A stretch of DNA of 64,000 nt from assembly GCA_938008165.1 (NCBI GenBank), contig CALLLP010000004.1:89729-153728 (forward strand). Reading direction: 5' to 3'. How positions within the stretch are numbered: position 1 is the stretch's first letter; every line of letters starts with the position of its first letter. Shown one piece after another: positions 7,125-14,533 of the stretch. A model generated the notes under the pieces. The model was not told the origin of the DNA, made no database searches, and saw only the letters and a program-made list of their open reading frames with translations. Position numbers and translations under genes: made by a program. This DNA comes from an uncultured Neomegalonema sp. (lineage in GTDB: Bacteria > Pseudomonadota > Alphaproteobacteria > Rhodobacterales > Rhodobacteraceae).

Positions 7125-8306
7125 ATGTCCCTTGACTATACCGATCCTAATTCGCCTGATGCGACGCCCGACGTCAAGTCGGCCCTGACGGGTTTCGCCG
7201 CCGATTTTCGCGGTTTTCGCAGCGATCTTGACCGCCGCCTCGCAGAACAGGCCACCCGCCTTGATGCCCTTGATCGCAAGGCCGTCGCCGCCTCGCGCCC
7301 TCATCTCTCCTCGACCCGCGCCGATGCCACGACCCCCCATCGCAAGGCTTTCGCCGCCTATGTTCGGCAGGGCGATGAAGACCGCGTGCGCAGCCTCGAT
7401 ATCGAGGAAAAGGCGCTTTCCACTGCCGTTGCCGCCGAAGGTGGTGTCCTCGTCGATCCTCAGACGGCCCATCGCATCGAATCGGTCCTGCGCGCCTCGT
7501 CGTCGCTTCGCGCCATCGCTCGCATCGTTCAGGTCGATGCCACCGCCTATGATGCCCTGATCGATCATACCGAGATGGGCGCGGCATGGATCACCGAATC
7601 CACCACGATTTCCGACACGGTGACCCCCAGCATCGATCGCATTTCGATCCCCCTGCACGAGTTGAGCGCCACGCCGAAGGCTTCCCAGCGCCTGCTCGAT
7701 GACAGTGCCTTCGATGTCGAGGGTTGGCTCGCAGAGCGCATCGCCGACCGTTTCGCCCGCGCCGAGAACGCTGCCTTCATCGATGGCGATGGCGTTGATA
7801 AGCCAAAGGGCATTCTTGCCCATCCGGCTGTCGATAACGCTTCGTGGTCATGGGGATCGCTTGGCACCGTCAGCACCGGCGCCGATGGCGGTTTCGCCCC
7901 CTCCGATCCCGGCGATGCTCTGGTTGAGTTGGTCTATGCATTGCCTGCGGGATACCGCGCGAATGCCGCCTTCCTGATGAATTCCGCCACGGCGGGTGCG
8001 GTTCGCAAGTTGAAAGACGCCGATGGCCGCTATCTCTGGGCCGAAGGTCTCACCGAGGGTCAGCCCGCGCGTCTTCTGGGCTATCCTGTCCTGATCGTCG
8101 AGGATATGCCCGATATCGGATCGGCCAGCCGTGCCGTTGCCTTCGGCGATTTCCGCGCCGCCTATACCATTGCCGAGCGCCCGGACCTGCGCGTCCTGCG
8201 CGATCCCTACAGCGCCAAGCCGCATGTCCTGTTCTACGCGACCCGCCGCGTAGGGGGCGACGTGACGGATTTCGCGGCGATCAAGCTGTTGGAATTCTCG
8301 GCCTGA
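7125..8306 (+). CDS. HK97-type major capsid protein (GTA g5-like)
   Basis: Protein of 393 aa. After an N-terminal coiled delta-like region (about residues 1-90, GFAADFRGFRSDLDRRLAEQ) normally removed by the prohead protease, the HK97 capsid fold begins near EEKALSTAVAAEGGVLVDPQ. Typical later motifs are SLRAIARIV, GAAWITES, ELSATPKASQRLLDDS, ENAAFIDGDG, PKGIL and LLGYPVLIVEDMP. Length and sequence agree with RcGTA-like capsid proteins. A LexA-type box sits immediately upstream, and three inverted repeats follow before g6. Confidence 0.93.
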   Translation: MSLDYTDPNSPDATPDVKSALTGFAADFRGFRSDLDRRLAEQATRLDALDRKAVAASRPHLSSTRADATTPHRKAFAAYVRQGDEDRVRSLDIEEKALSTAVAAEGGVLVDPQTAHRIESVLRASSSLRAIARIVQVDATAYDALIDHTEMGAAWITESTTISDTVTPSIDRISIPLHELSATPKASQRLLDDSAFDVEGWLAERIADRFARAENAAFIDGDGVDKPKGILAHPAVDNASWSWGSLGTVSTGADGGFAPSDPGDALVELVYALPAGYRANAAFLMNSATAGAVRKLKDADGRYLWAEGLTEGQPARLLGYPVLIVEDMPDIGSASRAVAFGDFRAAYTIAERPDLRVLRDPYSAKPHVLFYATRRVGGDVTDFAAIKLLEFSA

Positions 8307-8342
8307 TCCACCCCTGACATTGCCGGATTTCCCGGCCCCGCC

Positions 8343-8391
8343 CTTCGCCACCACGGCGAAGCCCGCCGCAGGATACGCTTCTTGCGGCGGG
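8343..8391 (+). other. Two tandem hairpins after the capsid gene
   Basis: CTTCGCC (8343-8349)/GGCGAAG (8355-8361) with a 5-nt loop is followed at once by CCCGCCGCA (8362-8370)/TGCGGCGGG (8383-8391) with a 12-nt loop. Neither has a T tract. Placed 37 nt after the capsid stop, they could stabilise the capsid mRNA end or reduce transcription into the tail genes. Confidence 0.6.
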
Positions 8392-8499
8392 ACGATGGCG
8401 CCTTGCGATCCGGTTGGTGTCTCCTTCAGCCGTTGCAGGGCGTTTCTCCCCCGTGTTTCGGGCGGTTTTGCCCCTCCCGCAGACCTCCGAAACACCCCC

Positions 8500-8565
8500 G
8501 GCTCTCCGGCGCGGACCCCGCCATGGCGTCCCCTCCCTTCGCCCGCCGTCGCCGGAGAGCCTTTT
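8500..8565 (+). terminator. Attenuator-like hairpin upstream of g6
   Basis: GGCTCTCCGGC (8500-8510) and GCCGGAGAGCC (8551-8561) are perfect 11-bp arms, and the right arm is followed by TTTT (8562-8565). The 40-nt loop itself contains a small palindrome (GCCATGGC). This may be a leaky terminator that lowers expression of head-tail connector and tail genes relative to capsid. The rest of the 8307-8584 gap has no other recognisable gene. Confidence 0.5.
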
Positions 8566-8584
8566 CGTACAGGAAGCCCGCGCC

Positions 8585-9133
8585 ATGTCCCTTTCCCGTC
8601 AGTCGCCCCCCGCCAATCTGGTTATCACCCCCGATGCCTTGGCCGAACATCTTCGCTTGCCCCATGCGGCGCCGGAAACCGAACAGACCGTCGAGCTGAC
8701 GACCCTGATCCGCGCTGCCACTTCTGCCATCGAGCGCCGCTTGGATACGGCAATGATATCGCAGGAATGGCTTTGGCGAACCGCTGATATTTCTGCTGGC
8801 CTGCCTCTCGCGCCCGTCCTGTCGGTCGACAGTATCGAGCATGTTACGCCTGCTGGCCTGCGAACGCTTTGGACCGGCTGGTCCCTTCTGCCCCCGCCGC
8901 CCCGTGCCCGCCTCATGACACCCTCTTTCCCGGTTGGTGGCCATGCGGAAGTGCGCTTTACGGCAGGGTATGGCACGACCGCCGAGGATACCCCTGAGGA
9001 TCTGCGCCATGCTGTCATGTTGCTGGCCGCACATTTCTATGAAAACCGCGAAGCCACCACGGATTCCCGCGACCCGCTTCCGCTGGGCGTTGCGGGGCTG
9101 CTCGCGCCCTACAGCCCGATCCGGCTTTCCTGA
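8585..9133 (+). CDS. Head-tail connector protein (phiE125 gp8/GTA g6-like)
   Basis: Protein of 182 aa. It has the layout of the phiE125 gp8/HK97 gp6-type adaptor ring: an early VITPDALAEHLRLP segment, helices with TLIRAATSAIERRLDTAM, a beta region QEWLWRT...LPLAPVLSVDSIEH, then VRFTAGYGTTAEDTPEDLRHAVMLLAAHFYENRE (shortened here), typical of the family end. AGGAA lies 9 nt before the ATG. The adaptor joins the portal to the head-closure protein. The position directly after the capsid fits the RcGTA order. Confidence 0.85.
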   Translation: MSLSRQSPPANLVITPDALAEHLRLPHAAPETEQTVELTTLIRAATSAIERRLDTAMISQEWLWRTADISAGLPLAPVLSVDSIEHVTPAGLRTLWTGWSLLPPPPRARLMTPSFPVGGHAEVRFTAGYGTTAEDTPEDLRHAVMLLAAHFYENREATTDSRDPLPLGVAGLLAPYSPIRLS

Positions 9134-9201
9134 GCCGCTCGCCGTCCCGCTGACCCCATGGCCCTTCAGATCAATCTGAGAAATCACGGAGATGCCTGCC
9201 C

Positions 9202-9537
9202 ATGCAAACCCCCCCGCCTCTGCGCCGTCGCGCCCGGCTGGAGACCCCGACAGAAGCCCCTGACGGTTCGGGCGGTGCGGCCCCCGGCTGGCTTACGCTT
9301 GCCGATCATTGGGTCGCCCTGATCCCCGTTTCGGGACAGGAATCCTACGTGGGCGCGCGCGAGACCGCCACGATCACCCATCGCATTCTGCTGCGATGTC
9401 CCCGCACCCTGCGCCCCCGCCCGGATCAGCGTTTTGTCATCGCCGAGCGCATTTTCGCTATCCGCGCCGTCTTCGACCGTGACGGTCGGGGCCGGTTTTT
9501 GACCTGTCTTGTCGAGGAGGGACGTTCCGAGCCATGA
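9202..9537 (+). CDS. Phage head-tail adaptor/head closure protein (GTA g7-like)
   Basis: Protein of 111 aa. It starts LRRRARLETPTEAPDGSGG and contains a small beta-barrel pattern (WVALIPVSGQESYVGARE, HRILLRCP, DQRFVIAERIFAIRAVFDRD) typical of SPP1 gp16-like head-closure proteins, including RcGTA g7. It seals the head after DNA packaging. Its stop codon overlaps the start of the next gene (ATGA at 9534-9537), indicating translational coupling. Confidence 0.82.
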   Translation: MQTPPPLRRRARLETPTEAPDGSGGAAPGWLTLADHWVALIPVSGQESYVGARETATITHRILLRCPRTLRPRPDQRFVIAERIFAIRAVFDRDGRGRFLTCLVEEGRSEP

Positions 9538-9959
9538 AGTTATCCCTGTCGCTGCAAAAGGCGCTCCTGACCCATCTCCTCGCCTATCAGCCTTTGACCG
9601 AGGCGTTGGGCGGCCCCAATATCCACGATGCGCCTCCCCATGCGTCCTCCGGTGCGAGGGCCAGCCTCTACCTTGTCATCGGGGATGAGACGATCAACGC
9701 TTTCTCGACCCAGACGACCGAGGGAGCCGAACACGAGATCGTCCTCAGCCTCTGGTCTGCGATCCGGGGCTATGCAGCGCTCAAATCGGCCATGGCCGCG
9801 CTTTACGATGCCTTGGAGGAAACTCCCCTGACGCTCACGGGTGGCACGGTCGTCTCCTTGCGGTTTCTGGCGGCCCGTACCAGCCGCGAGAGCAGGGGTC
9901 GGCTTCGCCGCGCCGACTGTCGCTTTCGCCTTCTTGTGGAACACGACCCGGAAAGCTAA
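9534..9959 (+). CDS. DUF3168 family tail terminator protein (GTA g8-like)
   Basis: Protein of 141 aa. DUF3168 features: an N-terminal helix LQKALLTHLLAYQPLTEALGG, PNIHDAPPH, YLVIGDET, EHEIVLSLWSAIRGYAALKSAMAALYDALEE (shortened) and a C-terminal strand CRFRLLVEHDPES. The family caps the tail tube and forms the neck interface. Coupled by ATGA overlap to g7. The next structural gene, g9, is 850 bp further on, whereas it usually follows closely. Confidence 0.83.
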   Translation: MKLSLSLQKALLTHLLAYQPLTEALGGPNIHDAPPHASSGARASLYLVIGDETINAFSTQTTEGAEHEIVLSLWSAIRGYAALKSAMAALYDALEETPLTLTGGTVVSLRFLAARTSRESRGRLRRADCRFRLLVEHDPES

Positions 9960-9989
9960 TCTGCGCCTGTATATCAGGAGATCGCCTTC

Positions 9990-10388
9990 ATGCCGACCGA
10001 CCGCCCGCCCCGCCGTTCCCTTGTCGCTTGGCTCATCCCGATCGGCGCTTTCGTGGCTGGAGTGGCCGTGACCATGATGGTCGCCCCAAAACCCGCGCCG
10101 CCGCCGGAGGCCGCTATCCCCACCTTTGGGGTTGCCGGTTCCGATATATCCTCCGGCGCGGGCGTTGGCACTCCCGATGACAGTCTTCTCCAGATGGAGC
10201 TTGGCCTCTTTCGCGACATCAATGATCAGTTCGTCGAGCAATTGCGCCGCTACGAAACGCGATTGCGCGCCATCGCGAATACTGCCGCTGAAGAGGGCGC
10301 CCCGCAATCCGCTGATTTAATGCGCGAATTCGCTTTGGAGACCGAGCTTTTGATCGACCGCTATGACCTCATTCTGAAGAATAAATAA
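9990..10388 (+). CDS. Unknown single-pass membrane protein within the GTA cluster
   Basis: Protein of 132 aa, not recognised. Residues about 10-31 (LVAWLIPIGAFVAGVAVTMM) form one N-terminal membrane helix after a positively charged start. A Pro-rich linker (PKPAPPPEA) follows, then a helical, charged C-terminal half (LLQMELGLFRDINDQFVEQL) likely to be periplasmic coiled structure. It lies between g8 and g9 on the same strand, 30 nt after g8, with an AGGAG at 9976-9980, 9 nt before the start. It is not part of the standard GTA gene set. Confidence 0.7.
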   Translation: MPTDRPPRRSLVAWLIPIGAFVAGVAVTMMVAPKPAPPPEAAIPTFGVAGSDISSGAGVGTPDDSLLQMELGLFRDINDQFVEQLRRYETRLRAIANTAAEEGAPQSADLMREFALETELLIDRYDLILKNK

Positions 10389-10584
10389 TCAGGTTAAACG
10401 TCATCGGCATAAGGCAAGGGGGGCATAAAACGCCCATTCTTGGGAATTTCTGACCCCTTGGATCGCTTTTTATAATAAAAATTGTTTTTCGACGGAACCA
10501 TATGACGCTTTGGGATTTTATTATCTTGTAAGGCGCTGTCAGATCTGGGCATCGCGTCAGGAAAATGACTTTTTGGAGTGATCC

Positions 10585-10659
10585 ATGCGTAGTATTATTT
10601 ACCTTGTCGGTCTTGTGGTAATCGTTCTCTTTATTCTTCGCATGCTGGGCATCGCCTAG
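10585..10659 (+). CDS. 24-residue membrane microprotein
   Basis: A 24-codon frame starts MRSIIYLVGLVVIVLFI, almost entirely one hydrophobic helix, and ends LGIA. GGAG (10575-10578) lies 6 nt before the ATG. Similar very short single-helix proteins of unknown function are annotated in other Alphaproteobacteria. It sits in the 420-bp interval 10389-10808 between the anchored protein and g9, upstream of an intrinsic terminator. That interval is visibly AT-richer (about 10430-10560) than the surrounding structural genes. A holin-like or structural role cannot be excluded. Confidence 0.55.
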   Translation: MRSIIYLVGLVVIVLFILRMLGIA

Positions 10660-10764
10660 CGCTTCCAGACGCGCAGATTTCTGTTGTGTTGATCGTTTCC
10701 CTTCTTTGTTGCTGAGATTATCCGCTTTTTCTCGCAGTATCTGGTTTCTCCCCGACCACCTCAC

Positions 10765-10788
10765 AGCCCCGCTTCGGCGGGGCTTTTT
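10765..10788 (+). terminator. Intrinsic terminator just before g9
   Basis: AGCCCCGC (10765-10772), loop TTCG, GCGGGGCT (10777-10784), followed by further T residues. This is a textbook UUCG-tetraloop terminator. It lies only 20 nt before the g9 start codon, so either g9 has its own promoter inside 10660-10764 or expression of g9 to g15 depends on read-through or antitermination. Confidence 0.85.
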
Positions 10789-10808
10789 CTTTGCCGAAAG
10801 GACATTTC

Positions 10809-11216
10809 ATGCCCATCCAGAAAGGGCGCGACCTTCTGCTCAAGCTCGATATCGGCGGCACCTTCACGACCGTCGCCGGTCTGCGGACTAGCCGGATCGC
10901 CCTCAACGCCCAGACCGTCGACATCACCACCCGCGAAAGCGCTGGCCGCTGGCGCGAATTGCTGGCGGGTGCGGGTATTCGCTCCGCGTCACTCAGCGGG
11001 GCGGGTTTGTTTACCGATGCCAGTGCCGATGCCGCCATCCGCGCTTTGTTCTTCGATACCGACATTGCATCATGGCAGGTGATTTTGCCTGATTTCGGCA
11101 CGCTCGAAGGCCCGTTCCAACTGACCGCCCTCGAATTCTCCGGCGAGCATGACGGGGCCATCGCCTACGACCTCACCCTCGCTTCCGCTGGCGAGTTGGC
11201 CTTCACCGCCGAATAG
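10809..11216 (+). CDS. Phage major tail protein (GTA g9-like, TP901-1 type)
   Basis: Protein of 135 aa. It begins MPIQKGRDLLLKLD, then a beta-rich tube-protein pattern: FTTVAGLRTSRIALNAQTVD, RELLAGAGIRSASLSGAGLF, FELTALEF-like FQLTALEFSGEHDGAIAYDL and LASAGELAFTA. These match TP901-1/RcGTA g9 tail tube subunits. Start at 10809 with AAAGGA (10797-10802) 6 nt upstream. It should be the most abundant tail protein, which makes the terminator directly upstream notable. Confidence 0.88.
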   Translation: MPIQKGRDLLLKLDIGGTFTTVAGLRTSRIALNAQTVDITTRESAGRWRELLAGAGIRSASLSGAGLFTDASADAAIRALFFDTDIASWQVILPDFGTLEGPFQLTALEFSGEHDGAIAYDLTLASAGELAFTAE

Positions 11217-11233
11217 CTGCGAGTACCCCACCC

Positions 11234-11545
11234 ATGCCCAATCCCCAACGCGGCGAGATCGAGGCCGTTCTCGATGGCCGGTCCCGCACGCTTTGCCTGA
11301 CCCTTGGCGCACTTGCCGAGCTGGAAACCACCCTTGCATCCCCTGATCTGATGACCTTGGCCGAACGTTTCGAGACCGGCCATCTCTCTGCCCGTGATGC
11401 CATTGCCGTGATCGGCGCGGGCCTGCGCGGTGCGGGGGGCAGTGATACTGATGCCGATGTTGCCGCCATGCGCCTGGATGGGGCGGCGGTCAGCGCCATC
11501 GCCCTTGTCGCGGCGCTTCTCAAAGCGGCTTTTGAGACCCCATGA
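11234..11545 (+). CDS. Gene transfer agent family protein, tail chaperone (g10-like)
   Basis: Protein of 103 aa. It carries RGEIEAVLDGRSRTLCLTLGALAELE, FETGHLSARDAIAVIGAGLRGAG (both shortened) and ends in LVAALLKAAFETP. This layout, a short beta hairpin followed by helices, is that of RcGTA g10 tail assembly chaperone-like proteins. It starts 17 nt after g9 and overlaps the next gene by ATGA at 11542-11545. Confidence 0.8.
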   Translation: MPNPQRGEIEAVLDGRSRTLCLTLGALAELETTLASPDLMTLAERFETGHLSARDAIAVIGAGLRGAGGSDTDADVAAMRLDGAAVSAIALVAALLKAAFETP

Positions 11546-11742
11546 ACTGGCCCGCCCTAATGGGCTTCGGCCTTGGCATCCTGCGCCTGCCCCCCTCGGT
11601 TTTCTGGGCCATGACCCCCCGCGAGCTAACCCTCGCCGCCCGTGCGCGTCATGGCCCCGGTGCCACGGTGGCTGTGCCCATGGAGCCTGAGGCCCTGTCC
11701 GACCTGCGTGCCCGCTATCCGGATGATCCCCATGTCCCCTGA
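11542..11742 (+). CDS. Phage tail assembly chaperone (GTA g10.1-like)
   Basis: Protein of 66 aa. It reads MNWPALMGFGLGILRLPPSV followed by FWAMTPRELTLAARA, the characteristic short motif of RcGTA rcc01693-type tail assembly chaperones, which assist tape measure incorporation. The start overlaps the g10 stop and the end overlaps the tape measure start, so translation is probably coupled throughout. Confidence 0.82.
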   Translation: MNWPALMGFGLGILRLPPSVFWAMTPRELTLAARARHGPGATVAVPMEPEALSDLRARYPDDPHVP

Positions 11743-12415
11743 CACTCCCCCCGATCTTGCCTCCCTGAGCGCCGACATTGCCGCCATTCCCGGTGCGCTG
11801 CGCAATGCCTTTGCGGCCAGCCGCACCACCTTTACGGCCATGGGCGATGGTGTCCGCGCCACCCGTGCCGAAATCGCCCGTACGACCGAGGCCAGCAAAA
11901 TCCTCTCCCAGACCCTTTCCAGCGGTCTTGACCGCGCTTTTACATCGGCCCTCAAGGACGGCGCGAAACTGTCCGATGTTTTGCGCAGCCTCGCGCTCGA
12001 CGTTTCCGGTTCCATCGCCTCCAAAGCCATCGGCGGCCTGACCGGACAGGTCAGCGACCTCCTTGGCGGTGCTCTTGGTCAGGGCATTGGCAGCATCTTC
12101 GGGTTTGCCAAGGGAGCGGCTTTCGATTCCGGCAAGGTCCGCGCATTCGCCAATGGCGGCATTGTCAACGGTCCGACCCTCTTTCCCATGCAGGGCGCGA
12201 CGGGCCTGATGGGCGAGGCAGGCCCCGAAGCCATCCTCCCGCTCCAGCGCACGGCGGATGGCCGCTTGGGCGTTGCGGCGGGGCAGGGGGGCGGTGGTGC
12301 CCCCTCGATCACCGTCAACATCGTCACTCAGGATGCCGACAGCTTTGCCCGATCCCGCACTCAGGTCGCCGCCACCCTCGCCCGCGCCGTCGACCGGGGG
12401 CGGCGTAATCTCTAA
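11732..12415 (+). CDS. Short phage tail tape measure protein (GTA g11-like)
   Basis: Protein of about 227 aa. An alanine-rich helical N-terminal part (ALRNAFAASRTTFTAMGDG) leads to a hydrophobic glycine-rich stretch (GGLTGQVSDLLGGALGQGIG) and the tape-measure C-terminal motif AFANGGIVNGPTLFPMQGAT with GEAGPEAILPL. Length agrees with the very short tape measures of RcGTA-type particles, implying a short tail. An upstream in-frame ATG at 11723 is an alternative start; both lie inside g10.1. Confidence 0.85.
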   Translation: MSPDTPPDLASLSADIAAIPGALRNAFAASRTTFTAMGDGVRATRAEIARTTEASKILSQTLSSGLDRAFTSALKDGAKLSDVLRSLALDVSGSIASKAIGGLTGQVSDLLGGALGQGIGSIFGFAKGAAFDSGKVRAFANGGIVNGPTLFPMQGATGLMGEAGPEAILPLQRTADGRLGVAAGQGGGGAPSITVNIVTQDADSFARSRTQVAATLARAVDRGRRNL

Positions 12416-12435
12416 GCCAACCCCCATGAGGCCCC

Positions 12436-13053
12436 ATGCCCGCCTTTCACGATACCCGCTTTCCCACGAATATTTCCCTCAATGCCAGCGGCGGGCCGGA
12501 GCGCCTCACGCGCATCGTCACCCTCGCCAGCGGCCATGAGGAGCGCAATACCCCTTGGGCGCAATCCCGCCGCCGTTACGAGGCGGGTTACGGTGTTCGG
12601 TCTCTTGACGACATCCACGCCGTCATCGCGTTTTTCGAGGCGCGCCGGGGTCGTCTCCACGGGTTTCGCTGGAAGGATTGGGCCGATTACCGCTCCGGTC
12701 CTCCCTCTGCGATTCCCGGTCCCCTGGATCAGCGCATCGCCATCGCCGATGGAACGACGACCCGCTTTGCGCTGATAAAGACCTATGCGTCGGGTTCTGC
12801 CGCCGAGATTCGCCCGATCACTCACCCCGTCGCAGGCAGTGTCACCGTCGCTCTCGACGGTATCCCGACCGCTGCCACAATCGATGAAGGCACCATCACT
12901 TTCGCCGCCCCGCCCCCCCAAGGCATCGAGATCACCGCCGGATTCGAGTTCGACACCCCCGTTCGTTTCGATACCGACCGCCTCGACATCAACCTTGCGG
13001 GGTTCAAGGCGGGTGAAATTCCTGCGATTCCCCTCGTTGAAATCAGGATCTGA
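12436..13053 (+). CDS. TIGR02217/DUF2460 distal tail protein (GTA g12-like)
   Basis: Protein of 205 aa. It begins FHDTRFPTNISLNASGGPER, the typical DUF2460 opening, with the motifs RRRYEAGYGVRSLDDIHAVI, FFEARRGRLHGFRWKDWADY and FDTPVRFDTDRLDINLAGF. In RcGTA this is the distal tail protein, linking the tube to the baseplate hub. Next gene begins 2 nt after its stop codon. Confidence 0.9.
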   Translation: MPAFHDTRFPTNISLNASGGPERLTRIVTLASGHEERNTPWAQSRRRYEAGYGVRSLDDIHAVIAFFEARRGRLHGFRWKDWADYRSGPPSAIPGPLDQRIAIADGTTTRFALIKTYASGSAAEIRPITHPVAGSVTVALDGIPTAATIDEGTITFAAPPPQGIEITAGFEFDTPVRFDTDRLDINLAGFKAGEIPAIPLVEIRI

Positions 13054-13054
13054 T

Positions 13055-13912
13055 ATGCGTCACATCCCCGCCGTTCTTCAGGCTCATCTCGATAGCGGTG
13101 TCACGACCTTATGTCATTGCTGGGCGCTGACCCTGCGCGATACCACTCGTCTGGGCTTTACCGATCATGACCGCCCGCTCGTTTTTGACGATCTGACCTT
13201 CACCCCTGCATCGGGGCTGGATGCGGGAGCGTTGCAATCGGCCACTGGTCTTGCCCCGGATAATATCGAGGTTGTTGGCGCCTTATCCGACGAGGCCATC
13301 ACCGAGACCGATCTGGAGCGGGGCCGTTTTGACGATGCCGAGGCCGATATCTACCGCGTCAACTGGGCCGACCCGGCCCAGCGCGTGCTGTTGTTCCGGG
13401 GCAGCTTGGGAGAGACGACCCGTGGTCCTCTTGCGTTCACGGCAGAGCTGCGCAGCATGGCCCATCGCCTTGATCAACCGCAGGGCAGGGCGTTTCTGCG
13501 CCGCTGCGATGCTGAGTTGGGCGATGCCCGCTGCGGGGTGACTTTGATGCCAGTTGGCGGCACCGTCACCGCCCTTTCCCCCCATGGCATCCTCACGGTC
13601 AGCGGCCTGCCGGATGACGGCAGCTATACCCATGGCGTCGTGACATGGACGACCGGCGCAAATGCGGCGCATACCGCCGCCATCCGCGACCATACCGGCC
13701 AGACCCTCACCCTCTGGTCTCCGCCCCCGGATGCGATAGCTCTTGGCGACACCTTCACCGCCACTCAAGGCTGCGATAAGCGGTTCGAGACCTGCCGCAC
13801 CCGCTTTGCCAATGCGCCGCAGTTTCGGGGGTTTCCGCATATGCCGGGCGATGACTGGCTCACCGCCTATCCCCGTGAAGGTGGCGGGAATGACGGGAGC
13901 GCGCTCATATGA
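13055..13912 (+). CDS. DUF2163/BR0599 family baseplate hub protein (GTA g13-like)
   Basis: Protein of 285 aa. DUF2163 (TIGR02218) motifs: LQAHLDSGVTTLCHCWALTL, GFTDHDRPLVFDDLTF, LEVVGALSD-like IEVVGALSDEAITETDLERG, then the C-terminal cysteine-rich part QGCDKRFETCRTRFANAPQF followed by RGFPHMPGDD. In RcGTA this hub protein has an iron-sulfur cluster site; the four cysteines CDAELGDARC and CDKRFETC fit that. The stop overlaps the next start (ATGA). Confidence 0.9.
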   Translation: MRHIPAVLQAHLDSGVTTLCHCWALTLRDTTRLGFTDHDRPLVFDDLTFTPASGLDAGALQSATGLAPDNIEVVGALSDEAITETDLERGRFDDAEADIYRVNWADPAQRVLLFRGSLGETTRGPLAFTAELRSMAHRLDQPQGRAFLRRCDAELGDARCGVTLMPVGGTVTALSPHGILTVSGLPDDGSYTHGVVTWTTGANAAHTAAIRDHTGQTLTLWSPPPDAIALGDTFTATQGCDKRFETCRTRFANAPQFRGFPHMPGDDWLTAYPREGGGNDGSALI

Positions 13913-14388
13913 GACACGCGCCCGCCCCGACTTCCACGCCGCAGAATCAACAGGCAGGCATCGCCCCTCCCCGCACCGCGATTCTTGCAGAGGCGCGCCG
14001 CTGGATCGGCACCCCCTATCATCACCGCGCCAGTGTTTGCGGCGTTGGCACCGATTGTCTGGGGTTGATCCGGGGTATCTGGCGCGCGCTTTATGGCGAC
14101 GAGCCTGAGCCGCTGCCCGACTACACCTCCGACTGGGCCGAGGCCACGGGCCGCGAAGACATGCTCGCTGCGGCCTTGCGCCATTTTCAACCGACCGGCA
14201 CCCCCTGTCCCGGCGACATCTTGCTGTTTCGCTTGCGGGTCAAAGGCCCCGCCCGTCATGTCGGCATTCTGTCCGAAGGCGAGGGAAGACTGACCCTCAT
14301 CCACGCCCTCTCCCCCCATTTCGTCACCGAAGCGCCATTGACGGATCACTGGCAAAGACGTGTTGCCGCCGCCTTCACCTTTCCCTGA
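13909..14388 (+). CDS. NlpC/P60 family peptidoglycan peptidase (GTA g14-like)
   Basis: Protein of 159 aa. The NlpC/P60 cysteine peptidase core is visible: GVGTDCLGLI with the catalytic Cys at about 50, and ARHVGIL with the catalytic His at about 117. In RcGTA particles this tail-tip enzyme cuts peptide cross-links of the recipient wall during DNA delivery. The position between g13 and g15 is canonical. It is coupled to g13 by a 4-nt overlap. Confidence 0.9.
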   Translation: MRHAPAPTSTPQNQQAGIAPPRTAILAEARRWIGTPYHHRASVCGVGTDCLGLIRGIWRALYGDEPEPLPDYTSDWAEATGREDMLAAALRHFQPTGTPCPGDILLFRLRVKGPARHVGILSEGEGRLTLIHALSPHFVTEAPLTDHWQRRVAAAFTFP

Positions 14389-14533
14389 CCGCCCCTACCG
14401 CCTGCGTGAACAGATCCGCTGAGTCCCGGTTCTGGGACCGCTCGAATTGCTGCTGCGATACCTGCCTCATGCCGCCAGTGATGCGGTTGTATTTTTTTGT
14501 TTATCTCCCCCAACCTGCACACCGGAGCCACCC

